64,000 nucleotides of DNA, taken from the NCBI RefSeq assembly GCF_016862375.1, contig NZ_BOMV01000007.1:372001-436000 (forward strand). The letters run 5' to 3'. The notes under the pieces were generated by a model, which saw only the letters and a list, made by a program, of their open reading frames with translations, searched no databases and was not told where the DNA came from. A program made the position numbers and the translations under genes. The stretch comes from Paractinoplanes rishiriensis (lineage in GTDB: Bacteria; Actinomycetota; Actinomycetes; Mycobacteriales; Micromonosporaceae). This document shows positions 28,397 through 37,282 of the stretch, in pieces; position 1 is the first letter of the stretch, and every line of letters starts with the position of its first letter.

Positions 28397-29204
28397 ACGA
28401 CGAGCGGTTCATGAACTGCTCCCGGCGGATGGCCGTGCCGCACCGGTGGCACGGCTGTCCCTCCCGACCGTACGCGTTCAGCGCCCGGTCGAAGTAGCCA
28501 CTCTCCCCGTTCACGTTCACGTAGAGCGCGTCGAAGCTGGTGCCGCCGGCCACGATGGCCTCGCCCAGCACGTCCCGCACGTGGGCCAGCAGCCGCTTGG
28601 CGGCCGGCCGGGTGAGCTGGTCGGTGGCCCGGTTGCCGTGCAGCCCGGACCGCCACAGGGCCTCGTCGGCATAGATGTTGCCGACCCCGCTGATCAGGGT
28701 CTGGTCGAGCAGCGCCCGCTTGACCTCGGTGTGCTTGCCGCGCAGCCGGGCCACGAACGCCTCATCGTCGAAAAGCGGGTCCATCGGGTCGCGGGCGATG
28801 TGCGAGATCTCGGCCGGCAGCTCGGCGCCACCCTCGGAGACCGCGAGGCCGCCGAACGTGCGCTGGTCGACGAAGCGCAGTTCGGGCCCGTCGTCGGTGA
28901 AGGTGAACCGGATCCGCAGGTGTTTCTCGGTCTCGGCGGTGGCCGGCTGCATCAGCAGCTGGCCGCTCATCCCCAGGTGCCCGACGATCGCGTCGCCCGA
29001 GTCGAGCGGCAGCCACAGGTATTTGCCGCGGCGCGACACGTCCAGGACCGTACGGCCCTGGAGCATCGCGATGAAGTGACCGTCGCCGGGCAGGTGCCGC
29101 CGGATCGCGCGCGGGTGGTGCACCTCGACGGTCCGGATGGTGCGGCCGGCCACCCACTTGGCCAGGCCCTGCCGGACGGTCTCGACCTCGGGCAGCTCGG
29201 GCAC
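28356..29204 (-). CDS. mutM: Formamidopyrimidine-DNA glycosylase MutM (Fpg)
   Basis: 282 residues from a GTG with GAGGAG eight bases upstream. After Met removal the catalytic N-terminal Pro-Glu is exposed ([13 protein letters not shown]). The conserved lysine is in [11 protein letters not shown], the helix-two-turn-helix region is [17 protein letters not shown], and the C-terminal zinc finger is [13 protein letters not shown]...FSCPRCQ. It excises 8-oxoguanine and cleaves the abasic site. It lies 19 bases downstream of the PIG-V-like gene in the rnc operon; its last 41 bases overlap the convergent spherulin-4 gene. Confidence 0.96.
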   Translation of the reverse strand: MPELPEVETVRQGLAKWVAGRTIRTVEVHHPRAIRRHLPGDGHFIAMLQGRTVLDVSRRGKYLWLPLDSGDAIVGHLGMSGQLLMQPATAETEKHLRIRFTFTDDGPELRFVDQRTFGGLAVSEGGAELPAEISHIARDPMDPLFDDEAFVARLRGKHTEVKRALLDQTLISGVGNIYADEALWRSGLHGNRATDQLTRPAAKRLLAHVRDVLGEAIVAGGTSFDALYVNVNGESGYFDRALNAYGREGQPCHRCGTAIRREQFMNRSSFSCPRCQPRPRTR

Positions 29205-29223
29205 CGCGCGATCTCCTCTGTGG

Positions 29224-30408
29224 TTACAACGTGTACGGCCAGACGGCGACCAGGTAGGCGCCGTACCACAGGCCGAACGCCGCCCAGGCGACGATGGAGA
29301 GCACCGCGACCCGGGGGCGGGCACGGGCCGCCGCGACGGCCGCGGGCAGCAGCGTCAACAGTACGGGCACCAGCAGTCGCGGCTTCGAGTGGTAGAAGCC
29401 GGCCTGCCCGTACACCAGCACCATGGCCACCACGCCGTAGACCGCGAGCGGCAGCCACGGCCTGCCGGCCAGCGCCACCCCGGCCGCGGCCAGCGCCACC
29501 AGCAGGATCAGCGCCACGCTGACCGGGATCCAGCCGTCGCCGTCGCGCAGCGTCGTGGTGACGAACGTGACCGTGCTGGTGCCGAAGTCGAACGAGGTGC
29601 CCCAGCCGGCGGTCTGGATCCGGAACCAGGCCGCCGGGTCGCCCACCCGCCAGCCCACCCAGGCGAGGAACAGCGGAACGCCGGACAGGGCCAGCACCGC
29701 GGCGCCGAGCGGCTGCCACGCCTTCTGCCGGGACTCGCGGACCGCCAGCACGGCGGCCACCGCGAGGGCGAGCGCGGCCGCGGCACCGGTCGGCCGGGTC
29801 AGCGCGGCGCCCAGCCCGAGCAGGCCGGCCGCCCACCACACCCGGCGGTGCGCGGCCACCAGCATGCCGGCCACCAGGGCCAGGAAGATCCCCTCGGAGT
29901 AGGCCATCGAGAACACGATGGACACCGGGGCCGAGCAGCAGATCGCGACCAGCGCCCAGCCGGCCCGCTTGCCGTACAGCGTGGTGCCGAGCAGGTGCAG
30001 CGCGATCGCGACGCCGGCCGAGGCGAGCCAGCTCACCGTGAGAGCGGCGGACTGCGGGCCGAGCCCGAGCGCGGCCAGGCCGCGGATCAGCATCGGATAG
30101 ACCGGGAAGAAGGCCAGCTCGTTGCCCTCGAGCTGCCCGTTCGTGCCGTACGTGTACGACTCCGGATAGCCGTCCATGGCGACCCGCAGGAACCAGCCGG
30201 CGTCCCAGACCAGCAGCCGCTCGCGGATCCCGGCCGGCTCGTCGGCACCGCCGTCCAGCCAGGCCAGCACGAGCAACTGGCCCACCCGGGTCAGCGCGAA
30301 GATGCCCAGCGCGGCGAACAGCCCGCGCCAGCGGCCGGCGGCCGTCCAGAGGCGTTCCCGTGGCTCGGCCACCGGGCTCTCGGGCCGGTCGTCCACCGCG
30401 AGACTCAC
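29224..30408 (-). CDS. PIG-V-like mannosyltransferase family membrane protein (GT-C fold)
   Basis: 394 residues with about ten hydrophobic helices. The first extracytoplasmic loop has [14 protein letters not shown], with the aspartate expected of GT-C enzymes, followed by [17 protein letters not shown]. That combination is typical of the PIG-V/GT76-like mannosyltransferases that use polyprenyl-phosphate mannose. The GTG overlaps the rnc stop by four bases, tying expression to the rnc-mutM operon. In streptomycetes and mycobacteria rnc and mutM are usually adjacent, so this is an insertion into the conserved order. Acceptor unknown; lipoglycan or glycoprotein are possible. Confidence 0.75.
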   Translation of the reverse strand: MSLAVDDRPESPVAEPRERLWTAAGRWRGLFAALGIFALTRVGQLLVLAWLDGGADEPAGIRERLLVWDAGWFLRVAMDGYPESYTYGTNGQLEGNELAFFPVYPMLIRGLAALGLGPQSAALTVSWLASAGVAIALHLLGTTLYGKRAGWALVAICCSAPVSIVFSMAYSEGIFLALVAGMLVAAHRRVWWAAGLLGLGAALTRPTGAAAALALAVAAVLAVRESRQKAWQPLGAAVLALSGVPLFLAWVGWRVGDPAAWFRIQTAGWGTSFDFGTSTVTFVTTTLRDGDGWIPVSVALILLVALAAAGVALAGRPWLPLAVYGVVAMVLVYGQAGFYHSKPRLLVPVLLTLLPAAVAAARARPRVAVLSIVAWAAFGLWYGAYLVAVWPYTL

Positions 30409-31151
30409 CGGACGGTTTCGCTGTCGTCCGCGGTGGCCTCGGCGCCGCGGTCGTTCAGCGTGCGCCAGGCAGCCGCCGCGGCCCGCTGCTCGGCCTGCTT
30501 CTTGCTGCGCCCCTCCGAGCCGCCGTAGCGCTCGCCGGCCACCACCACCCAGGCGGTGAACGTCTTGGCGTGGTCCGGCCCGGAATCCTCAATCACATAA
30601 TCCGGTACGCCGAGGCCCAGCGCGGCGGTGAGCTCCTGCAGGCTGGTCTTCCAATCCAGCGCCGCGCCCCGGCCGGCCGACTCGGCCATCAGCGGGTCGA
30701 ACAGCCGGTGGATCACGTCGCCGGCCACGTCCAGGCCGTGCTCCAGATAGATGGCGCCGAGCAGCGCCTCCAACGTGTCGGCCAGGATGCTGGCCTTGTC
30801 CCGGCCGCCGGTGGTCTCCTCGCCCTTGCCGAGCAGCAGATGCGGGCCCAGGCCGCTGGGGCCCAGGCCGCGGGCCACGTCGGCGAGCGCGTGCATGTTG
30901 ACCACGCTGGCCCGCAGCTTGGCCAGCTGGCCCTCGGGCAGGTCCGGGTGATTGTGGTACAGCGCCGAGGTGATCACGACGCCGAGCACCGAGTCGCCCA
31001 GGAACTCCAGCCGCTCGTTGGTGGGCAGGCCGCCGTTCTCGTACGCGTACGAGCGGTGCGTGAGCGCCCGTTCCAGCAGGGACGGCTCGAACGGGACACC
31101 GAAGGCCTCCTCCAGCGGGAGGGTCGGCGGCCGGCGGCGCTTATCGTTCAT
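30405..31151 (-). CDS. rnc: Ribonuclease III
   Basis: 248 residues. The RNase III signature [13 protein letters not shown] (about 45-57) supplies the acidic catalytic residues, with further ones in [16 protein letters not shown] double-stranded RNA-binding domain occupies about 165-235 ([14 protein letters not shown] to [18 protein letters not shown]). Processes rRNA precursors and structured mRNAs. The start lies inside the last codons of plsX (11-base overlap); the 3' end overlaps the PIG-V-like gene by four bases. Confidence 0.96.
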   Translation of the reverse strand: MNDKRRRPPTLPLEEAFGVPFEPSLLERALTHRSYAYENGGLPTNERLEFLGDSVLGVVITSALYHNHPDLPEGQLAKLRASVVNMHALADVARGLGPSGLGPHLLLGKGEETTGGRDKASILADTLEALLGAIYLEHGLDVAGDVIHRLFDPLMAESAGRGAALDWKTSLQELTAALGLGVPDYVIEDSGPDHAKTFTAWVVVAGERYGGSEGRSKKQAEQRAAAAAWRTLNDRGAEATADDSETVR

Positions 31152-32124
31152 CGAACACCTCGTTGGCAGTGGTCAGTGCGGCCATCGCCGGCACCGCGGC
31201 GCGGCGGTGCAGGCGGGCGGCCAGGTCGATGCCGGCCGCCACGTCGGGCCCGGAGGCCGCACCGTGACAGACGACGACGGTGCCGGCCACGCCCAGCAGC
31301 AGCGCCGCGCGGGGCGGCACGCCGGTGCTGGTGCGGTCCGGTGAGCCCAGCGCGGCGTACGCCGTCTCCAGGCCTTTGAGCAGGACGTTTCCGGTGAAGC
31401 CATCGGTCACCACGACGTCGGCGACCGCGCCGGTCACGACGTCGTGGCCCTCGACCAGGCCCACGTAGGAGGCGCCGGCCGGCAGATCGAGGCCGGCGAG
31501 CAGCGGCGGGACGGCGCGGCGCAGCCGGTCGCCCTTGCCGGATTCGGTGCCGATGGTGAGCAGGCCGACCCGGGGCGCCGGCACCTCGTGCACCACGGCG
31601 GCGTAGGCGGCGCCCAGCCGGGCGTGCACGGCCAGGGTCTGTTTGTCGGGGTCGACCGAGGAACCGACGTCGAGCAGCACGAGCCGGCCGGCCGCGCTGG
31701 GCAGCACGGCGGTCAGCGGCGGGCGGCGGACCCCCGGCCAGCGCCCGAGGTGCAGGGCGGCCGAGGTGACGGTGTCGGCGGTGTTGCCGGCCGAGAGAGC
31801 GGCGTCGGCACGGCCCTCGGCCACGGCGCGCACGGCAGCGCGTACGCCCTCATCGGAACCCAGGGTGACCACCCGCGCCCGCTGATCGGGATCGAGGGCA
31901 GCAACCACCGCGTCGGCGGCTTCAGCCGGGCCGACGAGAAGGAGGTGTAGGGCCGGATCGGCCTGGCAGGCGCGCAGAGCGCCGTCAACCACGACGGCGG
32001 GAGCATGGTCCCCGCCGAGGAGGTCGACGGCGATCCGCGCGGTGCCCGGCTCCCGGATCGGAGCCGGCGCACCGGTGGTTCGCCGTTGCTCAGGTGCGAC
32101 CCGCCCTGTGCTAGGACGCGTCAC
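31141..32124 (-). CDS. plsX: Phosphate acyltransferase PlsX
   Basis: 327 residues. PlsX features are visible: [20 protein letters not shown], the [14 protein letters not shown] loop, [22 protein letters not shown], the [13 protein letters not shown] region and the C-terminal [16 protein letters not shown]. It converts acyl-ACP to acyl-phosphate for phospholipid synthesis. An in-frame GTG near residue 9 is an alternative start and the first 25 residues are weakly conserved. It follows rpmF after nine bases and overlaps rnc, the classic rpmF-plsX-rnc order. Confidence 0.93.
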   Translation of the reverse strand: MTRPSTGRVAPEQRRTTGAPAPIREPGTARIAVDLLGGDHAPAVVVDGALRACQADPALHLLLVGPAEAADAVVAALDPDQRARVVTLGSDEGVRAAVRAVAEGRADAALSAGNTADTVTSAALHLGRWPGVRRPPLTAVLPSAAGRLVLLDVGSSVDPDKQTLAVHARLGAAYAAVVHEVPAPRVGLLTIGTESGKGDRLRRAVPPLLAGLDLPAGASYVGLVEGHDVVTGAVADVVVTDGFTGNVLLKGLETAYAALGSPDRTSTGVPPRAALLLGVAGTVVVCHGAASGPDVAAGIDLAARLHRRAAVPAMAALTTANEVFDER

Positions 32125-32133
32125 CCGCGAGGC

Positions 32134-32307
32134 TCAGACCTCGAGGACCTGACGGCCGTTGTAGGTGCCGCAGACCGAGCAGGCGGTGTGCGGCAGCTTC
32201 GGCGACTTGCACTGCGGGCACGCCTGGGTCGCGACCGCGGTCGCCTTCCAGTTCGCCCGGCGGGACCGGGTGTTGCTGCGCGACATCTTGCGCTTGGGGA
32301 CGGCCAC
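32134..32307 (-). CDS. rpmF: Ribosomal protein bL32
   Basis: 57 residues from a GTG: MAVPKRKMSRSNTRSRRANW, then a zinc ribbon with CPQC and CSVC pairs (C30, C33, C43, C46), ending NGRQVLEV. This is the canonical zinc-binding (C+) bL32 of the large subunit. Five bases separate it from the DUF177 gene upstream, the usual yceD-rpmF pair. Confidence 0.97.
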   Translation of the reverse strand: MAVPKRKMSRSNTRSRRANWKATAVATQACPQCKSPKLPHTACSVCGTYNGRQVLEV

Positions 32308-32312
32308 GGTTC

Positions 32313-32879
32313 CTACTCCTCAGGTTTCGTCAGTTGGTGCAAAGCGGCCCAGCGAGGATCGACGGCCTCGTGGCTGTGGTCGGCCGGCAGGTCGTCGAGA
32401 TGCACCCCGCACTCGGAGCACAGCCCTGGGCAGTCCGCCCGGCAGAGCGGGTTGGTCGGCAGCATGAGCACCACCGCGTCCCGGACCGCCGGTTCCAGGT
32501 CGATCAGGTCGCCCTGCATGCGGCCCACCTCGTCCTCGTCGGTCGTCTCCTCGGTGGTGCTGTCCGCGTACGCGTAAAGCTCCTTGAGTGCGACGTCGAA
32601 GGGCCGGCTGATCTCGTTGAGGCAGCGACCGCACTCGCCGGTGAGCGAGCCGCGGACCCGGCCGGACACGTAGACCCCCTCGGAGACCGACGTGAGCTCG
32701 AGATCGAGCTCGACGTCCGACCCCTCGAGGACCGAGATCAGCTCCAGGCCGAGGTCCGCCGGTGCCGGGACCACCCGTTTCAGGGCACGCGTAGCACCAG
32801 GCTGGCGCGGGAGTTTCGTCGTGTCGACGACCAGCGGCTGCCTGGGATCCAGGTGACTCTGCGGTGACTTGGGCATCAT
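32313..32879 (-). CDS. YceD/DUF177 family protein
   Basis: 188 residues, beginning with two consecutive ATGs, either of which may be used. The DUF177 core includes SVSEGVYVSGRVRGSLTGEC, GRCLNEISRPF and PLCRADCPGLCSECGVHLDD, giving two cysteine pairs. A proline-containing N-terminus carries VVDTTKLPRQPGA. Proteins of this family affect 23S rRNA accumulation in bacteria and plants and are nearly always linked to rpmF, as here. Mycobacterial counterpart: Rv2926c. Confidence 0.92.
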   Translation of the reverse strand: MMPKSPQSHLDPRQPLVVDTTKLPRQPGATRALKRVVPAPADLGLELISVLEGSDVELDLELTSVSEGVYVSGRVRGSLTGECGRCLNEISRPFDVALKELYAYADSTTEETTDEDEVGRMQGDLIDLEPAVRDAVVLMLPTNPLCRADCPGLCSECGVHLDDLPADHSHEAVDPRWAALHQLTKPEE

Positions 32880-32951
32880 GAACTCTCAGCCATAGGTAGG
32901 CCGACGAAAAAGGTTACCTGAGCTGGCGCCCCAGCGTCGAATCAGGCCCCC

Positions 32952-33449
32952 TCAGAAGGGGAGCGGGCGCTCGCTGTCCTCGCCCTGGAAGGTGCCGATC
33001 TCGCGCAGCGCGTGCATTTTGTCCCGGCCGCGCTCGATCGAGGCGAGCGCGCGGGTGAGGAACTGCTCGAAGTTGGCCAGCGCGGTGTCGACGTAGTCGT
33101 CGACCTCCTCACGCAGCCGCTGGGCCTCGGTGCGGGCCTCGGCGATGATCCGGGCGCCCTCGTGCTCGGCGGAGACGGTGATCTCGTTGACCGAGACGAG
33201 CCGGGCGTGTTCGGTCTCACCCTCGCTGATGATCCGATCGGCCTCCCGGCGCCCGGCCTCGATGATCCGGTCCCGCTCGTCCAGGACTGCGGCGGCCTTG
33301 CGCAGCTCCGACGGCAGCTCGGAGCGGAGCACCTCGAGGTGCTCGATCATTTCACCGCGGTCGAACATGAAGTTCGTCCGCGACATCGGTACGGAGCGCG
33401 CTTCCTGGACGAGTTCGATGACCTCGTCGATGCGGTCGAGCGGATCCAC
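32952..33449 (-). CDS. sepIVA: DivIVA-like coiled-coil protein, SepIVA family
   Basis: 165 residues from a GTG (MDPLDRIDEVIELVQEARSV...). Most of the chain is charged amphipathic helix with long heptad stretches (AVLDERDRIIEAGRREADRI, EGARIIAEARTEAQRLREEV), ending FQGEDSERPLPF. Position next to the DUF177 gene and coaD matches mycobacterial Rv2927c (SepIVA), an essential septation factor. This protein is shorter than the ~245-residue mycobacterial one. A cytoskeletal or septal role is inferred from family and synteny. Confidence 0.8.
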   Translation of the reverse strand: MDPLDRIDEVIELVQEARSVPMSRTNFMFDRGEMIEHLEVLRSELPSELRKAAAVLDERDRIIEAGRREADRIISEGETEHARLVSVNEITVSAEHEGARIIAEARTEAQRLREEVDDYVDTALANFEQFLTRALASIERGRDKMHALREIGTFQGEDSERPLPF

Positions 33450-33544
33450 CGGTTTGCCTCACCTCTGGTCGTCTAGCCCCACGCAGCGTGGTGCGATCAC
33501 GTTACTGCGTCACCGCCGTGCCCGTTTTCGGCACGCCGGTGGGG

Positions 33545-34024
33545 CTAGTTCTGCTTGAGGCGCTCGGCCAACCGGTCGCCGACAAAGTCCGGAACGTACG
33601 ACGATGCGTCGCCACCCCACTTGACCACGTCTTTGACCAGGCTGGATGACAGAAACGAATAGAGCGGATTGGTCGGCATGAACAATGTCTCCACGCCGGA
33701 CAACCCGATGTTCATCTGCGCCATCTGCAACTCGTAGTCGAAATCGCTGACCGCGCGTAGTCCTTTGATCACGACGGCGGCACCCTGCGCCCGGCAGAAG
33801 TCGACCAGCAGGCCGTGGAACGAGGCGACCCGGACGTTCTCGTACTCGGCGGTCGCCTCGCGCAGCATCTCGATGCGCTCGTCGATCGTGAAGAGGCCGG
33901 ACTTCGACTGATTGATCAGTACGCCGATGACCACCTCGTCGAACAGCCGGCTGGCCCGCCCGACGATGTCGAGGTGACCGTTGGTGACCGGGTCGAAAGA
34001 GCCGGGACACACTGCTCGTCTCAT
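33545..34024 (-). CDS. coaD: Phosphopantetheine adenylyltransferase CoaD
   Basis: 159 residues, normal for CoaD. The nucleotidyltransferase HxGH-type motif is in CPGSFDPVTNGHLDIVGRA (TNGH), KGLRAVSDFDYELQMAQMN is the pantetheine-binding segment, and SFLSSSLVKDV is the second signature. It catalyses the fourth step of coenzyme A synthesis. The ATG overlaps the rsmD stop by four bases (ATGA), the widely conserved rsmD-coaD pair. Confidence 0.96.
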   Translation of the reverse strand: MRRAVCPGSFDPVTNGHLDIVGRASRLFDEVVIGVLINQSKSGLFTIDERIEMLREATAEYENVRVASFHGLLVDFCRAQGAAVVIKGLRAVSDFDYELQMAQMNIGLSGVETLFMPTNPLYSFLSSSLVKDVVKWGGDASSYVPDFVGDRLAERLKQN

Positions 34025-34581
34025 GATCGGCGACCGTACCAAAGAGTAGTCTCGCCGTACCGTCGGCTGCGGTCGGCTGTGACGCCGTCCACCCAGGTCA
34101 GTGGCGTACGGGTGGAACGTTCGACGACCAGCACGGCGTCCGGCGCCAGCCATCCGTTGTCCAGCAACGCCTGCTGCATGGCGGCCATCTCGGCATCGTC
34201 CACCGAGTACGGCGGGTCGGCGAAGACGACGTCGTACGGGCCACCCTCCGGCGGGGCGGCGAGCACCTGGGCCACCTTGCCGGTCACCAGCCGTGCCACC
34301 GGGCCCACACGCAGCGCGACGATGTTGTCGCGAATCGTCCGAGCCGCGCGGCCGTCCGATTCGACCAGAAGCGCGTAGCTTGCCCCGCGGGACAACGCCT
34401 CCAGACCAACCGCCCCAGACCCGGCGAAGAGGTCGGCGAATCGCGCTCCCGACAGATCGGTCATCGAATCCAGTGCACTGAAGAAAGCCTCACGGACCCG
34501 GTCCGAAGTGGGCCGAGTCAGCGCACCGGCCGGGGCGGCCAGCCGGCGACCACCGTGCGCACCGGCGATGATCCTGGTCAT
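34021..34581 (-). CDS. rsmD: 16S rRNA (guanine966-N2)-methyltransferase RsmD
   Basis: 186 residues with a GAGG site five bases before the ATG. Opening MTRIIAGAHGGRRLAAPAG and RPTSDRVREAFFSAL are typical of RsmD. The SAM motif is FADLFAGSGAVGLEALSRG and the catalytic motif DPPY lies in YDVVFADPPYSVDD. Methylates G966 of 16S rRNA. First gene of the minus-strand block; its promoter lies within the 34582-34920 intergenic region. Confidence 0.95.
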   Translation of the reverse strand: MTRIIAGAHGGRRLAAPAGALTRPTSDRVREAFFSALDSMTDLSGARFADLFAGSGAVGLEALSRGASYALLVESDGRAARTIRDNIVALRVGPVARLVTGKVAQVLAAPPEGGPYDVVFADPPYSVDDAEMAAMQQALLDNGWLAPDAVLVVERSTRTPLTWVDGVTADRSRRYGETTLWYGRRS

Positions 34582-34920
34582 GGCGCCTCGAGCGGGTCGG
34601 GGAATAGCACACCTCGAAGCTAACTCACCACTTACCCAGGTCACTCACAGAGTGAACAATTCCGCAGCCCGTCACCACTCTAGGCATCGATACGGAAGCG
34701 TTCCGTCGATCAAAGATCACGGATAGGCAACAACAGTTTTAGCGGCTCCTGAGGTGTTTCCCAGATTCACATAAGTGGCTATGGTCAGTCGCTGTCGCAC
34801 GTGGTTACGGCCGCGTTTCGACGACGTGGGGAGGCGTCGTCGACAGCTTCCGCCAACCGTTCCGGCGCTGGCTGGCCCCTTCCTCGCCGTGTCTCCGAAC
34901 CCCTGTCACATGGAGTACGC
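34582..34920. other. Divergent intergenic region with two palindromes
   Basis: 339 bases between rsmD (minus) and the first LPXTG gene (plus), without a supportable gene and visibly less GC-rich. It holds two perfect short palindromes: TCACTC-ACA-GAGTGA at 34641-34655 and ACGGAA-GCG-TTCCGT at 34692-34706. Both are plausible operator sites, but I cannot assign a regulator. No tRNA or known riboswitch was recognised. Confidence 0.5.
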
Positions 34921-35889
34921 GTGAACCTGCTTAAGTCCAAGCTTCGGCGCGCTACCGCAGTGCTCGCCGGCTCGTTCCTGGGTGTGGCCGGTGCCGTCGG
35001 CATCGCCGCCAGCCCGGCCAGCGCACACCACCCGACCCTGTCGGGTGACGCGGTCTGCACGACCGCCGCGGGTGACTGGAAGGTCACCTGGACCATCGGC
35101 AACAGCCAGTCCAACCTCACCGCCACGCTCATCGAGGTGAGCGTCCTGGCACCGCAGGGCGGCACCGTCTCCGGTGTGAAGGTCGGCGACACGCTGCCCC
35201 TCGCCGGCACCAACCTCACCGCCACCCAGGAACTGTCCGCCTCGGACACGGTGGCAAAGCTCAAGGTCAAGGCCAAGTGGGACTACGGGACCGAGGGCGA
35301 GACCGAAGGCAGCGCCTGGCGCAAGGACAGCGGCAAAGACGGCGGCAAGGTGAGCAAGATCGTCGTCAAGGAGGCGGAGCTCTCCGTCGAGAAGCCGAGC
35401 AGCGAGGGCTGCAAGAAGGACGAGCCCGAGCCCGGCCCGTCCAGCCCGTCCCCGACGCCGACCGAGACCCCGGGCGACGAGTCGCCGGAACCCGAGTTCG
35501 CGTTCGAGTCCTACTGCGACGGCCTGCTGATCAAGGCCGACACCCCGGCGGACGTCGAGCTCCCGGACGGTGTCGAGGAACTCGTCCTGACCGTCAAGTC
35601 GAACCAGGGCGAGACCAAGGAACTGCCGATCACGCCGGGCAAGAAGACCGAGGTCTTCTTCGACGGCGTCGAGGGCCTGAGCGTCGAGATCAGCTACGAC
35701 GGCGAGGTCCTGGACTTCGGTGACATCAAGTGGGAGCCCGCCGCCGAAGAGTGCGACGGCGAGGGTGGTGGCCTGCCGGTCACCGGTGCCGCCGCGGGTG
35801 GCATCGCCGGTGGCGCCGCGGTCCTGCTGGGCGTCGGTGGCCTGCTGTTCTTCCTGGCCCGCCGCCGCAAGGTGCAGTTCACCGCCTGA
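34921..35889 (+). CDS. LPXTG-anchored secreted surface protein
   Basis: 322 residues from a GTG, six bases after GGAG. A Sec signal peptide (MNLLKSKLRRATAVLAGSFL...ASPASA-HH) precedes a beta-rich domain with cysteines (about 40-165). A Pro/Ser/Thr/Glu linker follows (PSSPSPTPTETPG). A second domain opens with SYCDGLLIKADTPADVELPD and ends IKWEPAAEEC. The C-terminus is a sortase signal: LPVTG, hydrophobic helix, then RRRKVQFTA. Exported and covalently attached to peptidoglycan; ligand unknown. Paralogous in its last module and tail to the next gene. Confidence 0.85.
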   Translation: MNLLKSKLRRATAVLAGSFLGVAGAVGIAASPASAHHPTLSGDAVCTTAAGDWKVTWTIGNSQSNLTATLIEVSVLAPQGGTVSGVKVGDTLPLAGTNLTATQELSASDTVAKLKVKAKWDYGTEGETEGSAWRKDSGKDGGKVSKIVVKEAELSVEKPSSEGCKKDEPEPGPSSPSPTPTETPGDESPEPEFAFESYCDGLLIKADTPADVELPDGVEELVLTVKSNQGETKELPITPGKKTEVFFDGVEGLSVEISYDGEVLDFGDIKWEPAAEECDGEGGGLPVTGAAAGGIAGGAAVLLGVGGLLFFLARRRKVQFTA

Positions 35890-35937
35890 TGACCAGGCTC
35901 GCCTGACCAGCGAGCACGCAACACGGAACGAGAAACG

Positions 35938-35970
35938 AGGGGGCGCGTCGACCACGTCGGCGCGCCCTCT
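35938..35970 (+). terminator. Hairpin terminator between the two LPXTG genes
   Basis: Stem of 7 perfect pairs (GGGCGCG/CGCGCCC), extended by one G-T and two further pairs, with a 13-base loop, followed by a T-containing stretch (TCTTTG). It sits about 50 bases after the first LPXTG gene and 30 before the second. Confidence 0.65.
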
Positions 35971-35997
35971 TTGCCCCCGAAGTTTGGAGTTCCCGTA

Positions 35998-37233
35998 GTG
36001 AGAAACCCCCTCTCCCGCGCCGCGGCAATCCTCGTCGCGGCCCTGCTCAGCGTCGGTGGCGTGGCCACCTCGGCGCACGCGACCGGCAACGGCGGCCACG
36101 GCGGCGGCAAGCGCTGCACTCCCGTTGAGCGGGCCGAGTACCGGTCCCACCTCGACGGTCCCGCCGGCACCGCGACCATCGTGCTCCTGAACGGCCCGCT
36201 CTGCGCCAACCAGGACTTCGCGCTCGTGTCCTACACCGCCCCCTCCGCGAAGTTCGCCCTGCCCCAGTACGTCATGGACTCGTCGGTCAAGAGCTTCGAG
36301 CCGCCCGCCCAGGCCAGCAAGCTGACCCGTGCCAAACTCGAGTTCAAGGTCGAGGTGCCCACCTGCTTCACCCAGGTCGACCTGGTCCGCGGCAGCCGGA
36401 TCATCAACCCGCTGGTGAGCGAGAAGGACCTGTACGGCGACCGCAAGCTCGAGTGGTACAACGGCGGGAAGGGCACCTGTGAGGCCAAGCCCGCCGTCGA
36501 GGATCTCTCGGACTGCACCGGCAACGTCAAGCTCAAGCTGATCAACCGGCAGGGCAGCAACCTGGCCGCCGAGTTCAAGGTGACCGGGGACGCCGGCTTT
36601 GACAAGTCTGTGTCGGTGGCGCGCAACGCCATCGCGGACCTCGACGTGCCCGCGGCGAACGCCAAGAGCATCGTGGTCACCGCCAACGGCAAGGAAATCT
36701 GGCGCGGCGGCTGGACCAAGCCGAAGGACTGCCAGGAGCCCGAGGTCGGCAAGCCGGACGCATCGCTGGTGAGCACCTGTGACGGCCTGGTCTTCACGAT
36801 CAAGAACCCGGCGAACGGCGTGCCGGTGACCGTCACGCTGACCCCGAACAAGGGCGAGGCGCAGACCGTCACGGTGCAGCCGGGCCAGAGCCCCGCGCCG
36901 ATCACGTTCCCCGGCCAGGACGGGCTCACCGTCACCGTGAGCGGCGACCTGGACGCGCAGAACGGCGTCATCACCTGGACCAAGCCCGAGGACTGCGTCA
37001 ACCCGTCGCCGAGCCCGTCGGACAGCGGCTCGCCGTCGCCGTCCGCGTCCACCTCGGTGCCGACGACCCCGGCCACGCCGACCACCAGCCCGGTGGCCGG
37101 TGGCGGCGGCGGTGAACTGCCGCTGACCGGTGCCGCCGCGGGCACCGTCGCCGGTGGCGCGGCCCTGCTGCTGATCATCGGCGGCGTGCTGTTCTTCCTG
37201 GCCCGCCGGCGCCGGGTGAACTTCACCGCCTGA
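35998..37233 (+). CDS. LPXTG-anchored secreted surface protein (second of a pair)
   Basis: 411 residues from a GTG, eight bases after GGAG. Signal peptide MRNPLSRAAAILVAALLSVG...TSAHA, then a His/Gly-rich start (GNGGHGGGKRCTP). A beta-rich domain with several cysteines runs to about 165. Repeated modules, each introduced by a cysteine (DLSDCTGNVKLKLINRQG and VSTCDGLVFTIKNPANGVPV), end in WTKP-D-C. A Ser/Pro/Thr linker leads to LPLTG, a hydrophobic helix and RRRRVNFTA. The second module and sorting signal match the preceding gene. Export and sortase anchoring are clear; biological role unknown. No sortase gene is in this window. Confidence 0.85.
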   Translation: MRNPLSRAAAILVAALLSVGGVATSAHATGNGGHGGGKRCTPVERAEYRSHLDGPAGTATIVLLNGPLCANQDFALVSYTAPSAKFALPQYVMDSSVKSFEPPAQASKLTRAKLEFKVEVPTCFTQVDLVRGSRIINPLVSEKDLYGDRKLEWYNGGKGTCEAKPAVEDLSDCTGNVKLKLINRQGSNLAAEFKVTGDAGFDKSVSVARNAIADLDVPAANAKSIVVTANGKEIWRGGWTKPKDCQEPEVGKPDASLVSTCDGLVFTIKNPANGVPVTVTLTPNKGEAQTVTVQPGQSPAPITFPGQDGLTVTVSGDLDAQNGVITWTKPEDCVNPSPSPSDSGSPSPSASTSVPTTPATPTTSPVAGGGGGELPLTGAAAGTVAGGAALLLIIGGVLFFLARRRRVNFTA

Positions 37234-37249
37234 ACCAGCCCGCAGTGAG

Positions 37250-37282
37250 AAAGGCGCGTCACCCCTCGGGTGGCGCGCCTTT
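37250..37282. terminator. Strong bidirectional terminator between convergent genes
   Basis: A 15-bp stem (AAAGGCGCGTCACCC paired with GGGTGGCGCGCCTTT, one G-T wobble), three-base loop, and A/T-rich ends on both sides. It serves the LPXTG gene (plus) and the DUF952 gene (minus); the stop codon of the latter lies inside the stem. Confidence 0.88.
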
